DNA from: an uncultured Selenomonadales bacterium
GTDB lineage: Bacteria; Bacillota_C; Negativicutes; Selenomonadales; Selenomonadaceae
Assembly (NCBI GenBank): GCA_946407175.1
Contig: CAMJNB010000083.1
Location: 1 to 6,220 of the forward strand
DNA length: 6,220 nt
Direction: 5' to 3'
This document shows, in pieces, positions 5,308 to 6,220 of the stretch. The notes under the pieces were generated by a model that was not told where the DNA came from, ran no database searches, and saw only the letters and a list, made by a program, of their open reading frames with translations. The position numbers and the translations under genes are program-made. How positions within the stretch are numbered: the first letter of the stretch is position 1; every line of letters starts with the position of its first letter.

Positions 5308-6220
5308 ATGAAAATCGGAATAGATTTCGGCACGACGTTTTCACTGCCTGCCGCGCTGATAAACGGTCACCCCGCAACGTTACTGCCTGGTGGCGCTTAC
5401 GGTATGCCTTCCGTTTTTTACCGTGACGCAAAGCAGGGAATTTTAATCGGCGACCCTGCGGACAAGCGCGGCAACTTCAAGCCGGAAAATGCCGTGCGAA
5501 ATATTAAAATGGTTATAAGCGACACTTCGACAAAAAATTTTCGGCTTGACGGCAGAAGTTTTACCAAAAATCAAATTGTAGGGCATATAATTGAAGAAGT
5601 TGTAAAAATCGCTACCGAAGAAATAAATTTGAAACAGCTTACTTCAAAAACTGTTGACGGCGCAGTAATTTCAGTTCCCGCCGCGTTTGACATTCGCGAA
5701 TTGGATTTTATAAAGCACGCGGCTGAAGAGTATGCAAAATTAAATGTACTTGGTTTTATTCGTGAACCCGTTGCCGCCGCCATTGCCTATTTCAACGCGC
5801 CGAGTGCCGAAGACAAAAAAACTATTTTGGTCTACGATTTGGGCGGCGGTACGTGCGACGTTGCCATTGTTCGCGCAGATAAAGATTCAAAAGAATGGTA
5901 CAGCGTGCTTGAATCCGATATGCAACGAATCGGCGGCAGGGATTGGGACAGCGTACTTGTCGAGATGATTAAACGTAAATGCCGCGAAGAAGATGAGTAT
6001 ATCGAATTTACAGAAAGAGACGAAGAAAAAATCCGCAATGTGGCTATTGACGTAAAGCATAACTTGTCACGGCTCAATGAATATTCTTCGCAGGTTGAAA
6101 TTGATGGCGAAATATATGACTTTGAAATTACGCGCAGAGAATTTGAAAAAAAATCTTCCGAGCTGTTACAAAGCACGATGAGTATGGTGGACAAGCTTAA
6201 GCGTAAATTTGGCGGCAGGA
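5308..6220 (+). CDS. Hsp70/DnaK-like chaperone (5' part, runs off the window)
   Basis: About 304 codons are open to the window edge, covering most of the ATPase domain; the substrate-binding domain lies beyond. The protein should bind and hydrolyse ATP to drive client binding and release in the cytoplasm. Motifs are phosphate-1 IGIDFGTTFS (3-12), K67 in NIKMVI matching the DnaK catalytic lysine, VPAAFD, the connect motif EPVAAAIAYF with E153, phosphate-2 DLGGGTCD (187-194), and IGGRDWD near 218-224. The beta region after NLSRLNEYSS is shorter than in housekeeping DnaK, and GGGTC replaces the common GGGTF, so this is a divergent paralogue rather than the main dnaK. It follows the GrpE-like gene by 9 bp in the same frame, which suggests a dedicated chaperone/exchange-factor pair. 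Whether the C-terminus has a normal peptide-binding domain cannot be seen, so the dnaK symbol is not assigned. Confidence 0.9.
   Translation, partial: MKIGIDFGTTFSLPAALINGHPATLLPGGAYGMPSVFYRDAKQGILIGDPADKRGNFKPENAVRNIKMVISDTSTKNFRLDGRSFTKNQIVGHIIEEVVKIATEEINLKQLTSKTVDGAVISVPAAFDIRELDFIKHAAEEYAKLNVLGFIREPVAAAIAYFNAPSAEDKKTILVYDLGGGTCDVAIVRADKDSKEWYSVLESDMQRIGGRDWDSVLVEMIKRKCREEDEYIEFTERDEEKIRNVAIDVKHNLSRLNEYSSQVEIDGEIYDFEITRREFEKKSSELLQSTMSMVDKLKRKFGGR

Overview
The window reads as bacterial chromosome of moderately low GC with tightly packed genes on the plus strand. Strong purine-rich ribosome binding sites (GAGGTGA, GGGAGGT, GGGGAGGTGA) precede most starts. This suggests a Gram-positive-lineage (Bacillota) organism, possibly a Negativicutes/Selenomonadales member; that placement is inference from base composition and start-site style, not from a marker gene.

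Layout: (1) 2-322 is the 3' end of an ABC transporter ATPase of the oligopeptide/nickel type, apparently unrelated to what follows. (2) 395-1708 encodes an atypical Ser/Thr-type protein kinase with a C-terminal zinc ribbon and a possible degenerate FHA-like end. (3) 1709-1938 is a 230-bp gap with two clear palindromic elements: a 12-bp inverted repeat enclosing an 81-nt spacer, and a perfect 13-bp hairpin. (4) 1939-2682 encodes a TerY-like von Willebrand A (vWA) protein with an intact MIDAS motif. (5) 2773-4224 encodes a PP2C-family protein phosphatase with a long Pro/Thr/Lys-rich tail. (6) 4228-5298 encodes a protein whose C-terminal third is a GrpE-type nucleotide-exchange-factor beta domain, joined by a long helical region to an unrecognised N-terminal domain. 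(7) 5308-6220 is the 5' part of an Hsp70/DnaK-like chaperone gene that leaves the window.

The main point of interest is the apparent five-gene unit kinase - vWA - PP2C - GrpE-like - Hsp70. The kinase/vWA/PP2C combination matches the 'TerY-P triad' described by comparative genomics of tellurite-resistance-associated systems. Here it is joined to a dedicated Hsp70 and its own unusual GrpE-like exchange factor. The simplest inference is a phosphorylation-controlled chaperone module: kinase and phosphatase set the phosphorylation state of the vWA protein, the Hsp70 pair or their clients, and the vWA protein acts as a metal-dependent adaptor. No tellurium-resistance TerD-type gene, J-domain protein or nuclease effector is visible in this window.

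The last three genes are very tightly spaced (3 bp and 9 bp), all in the same reading frame, and probably translationally coupled. The kinase-vWA gap (230 bp) and the vWA-PP2C gap (90 bp) could hold extra regulation. No rRNA, tRNA, CRISPR array, transposase or integrase was seen.
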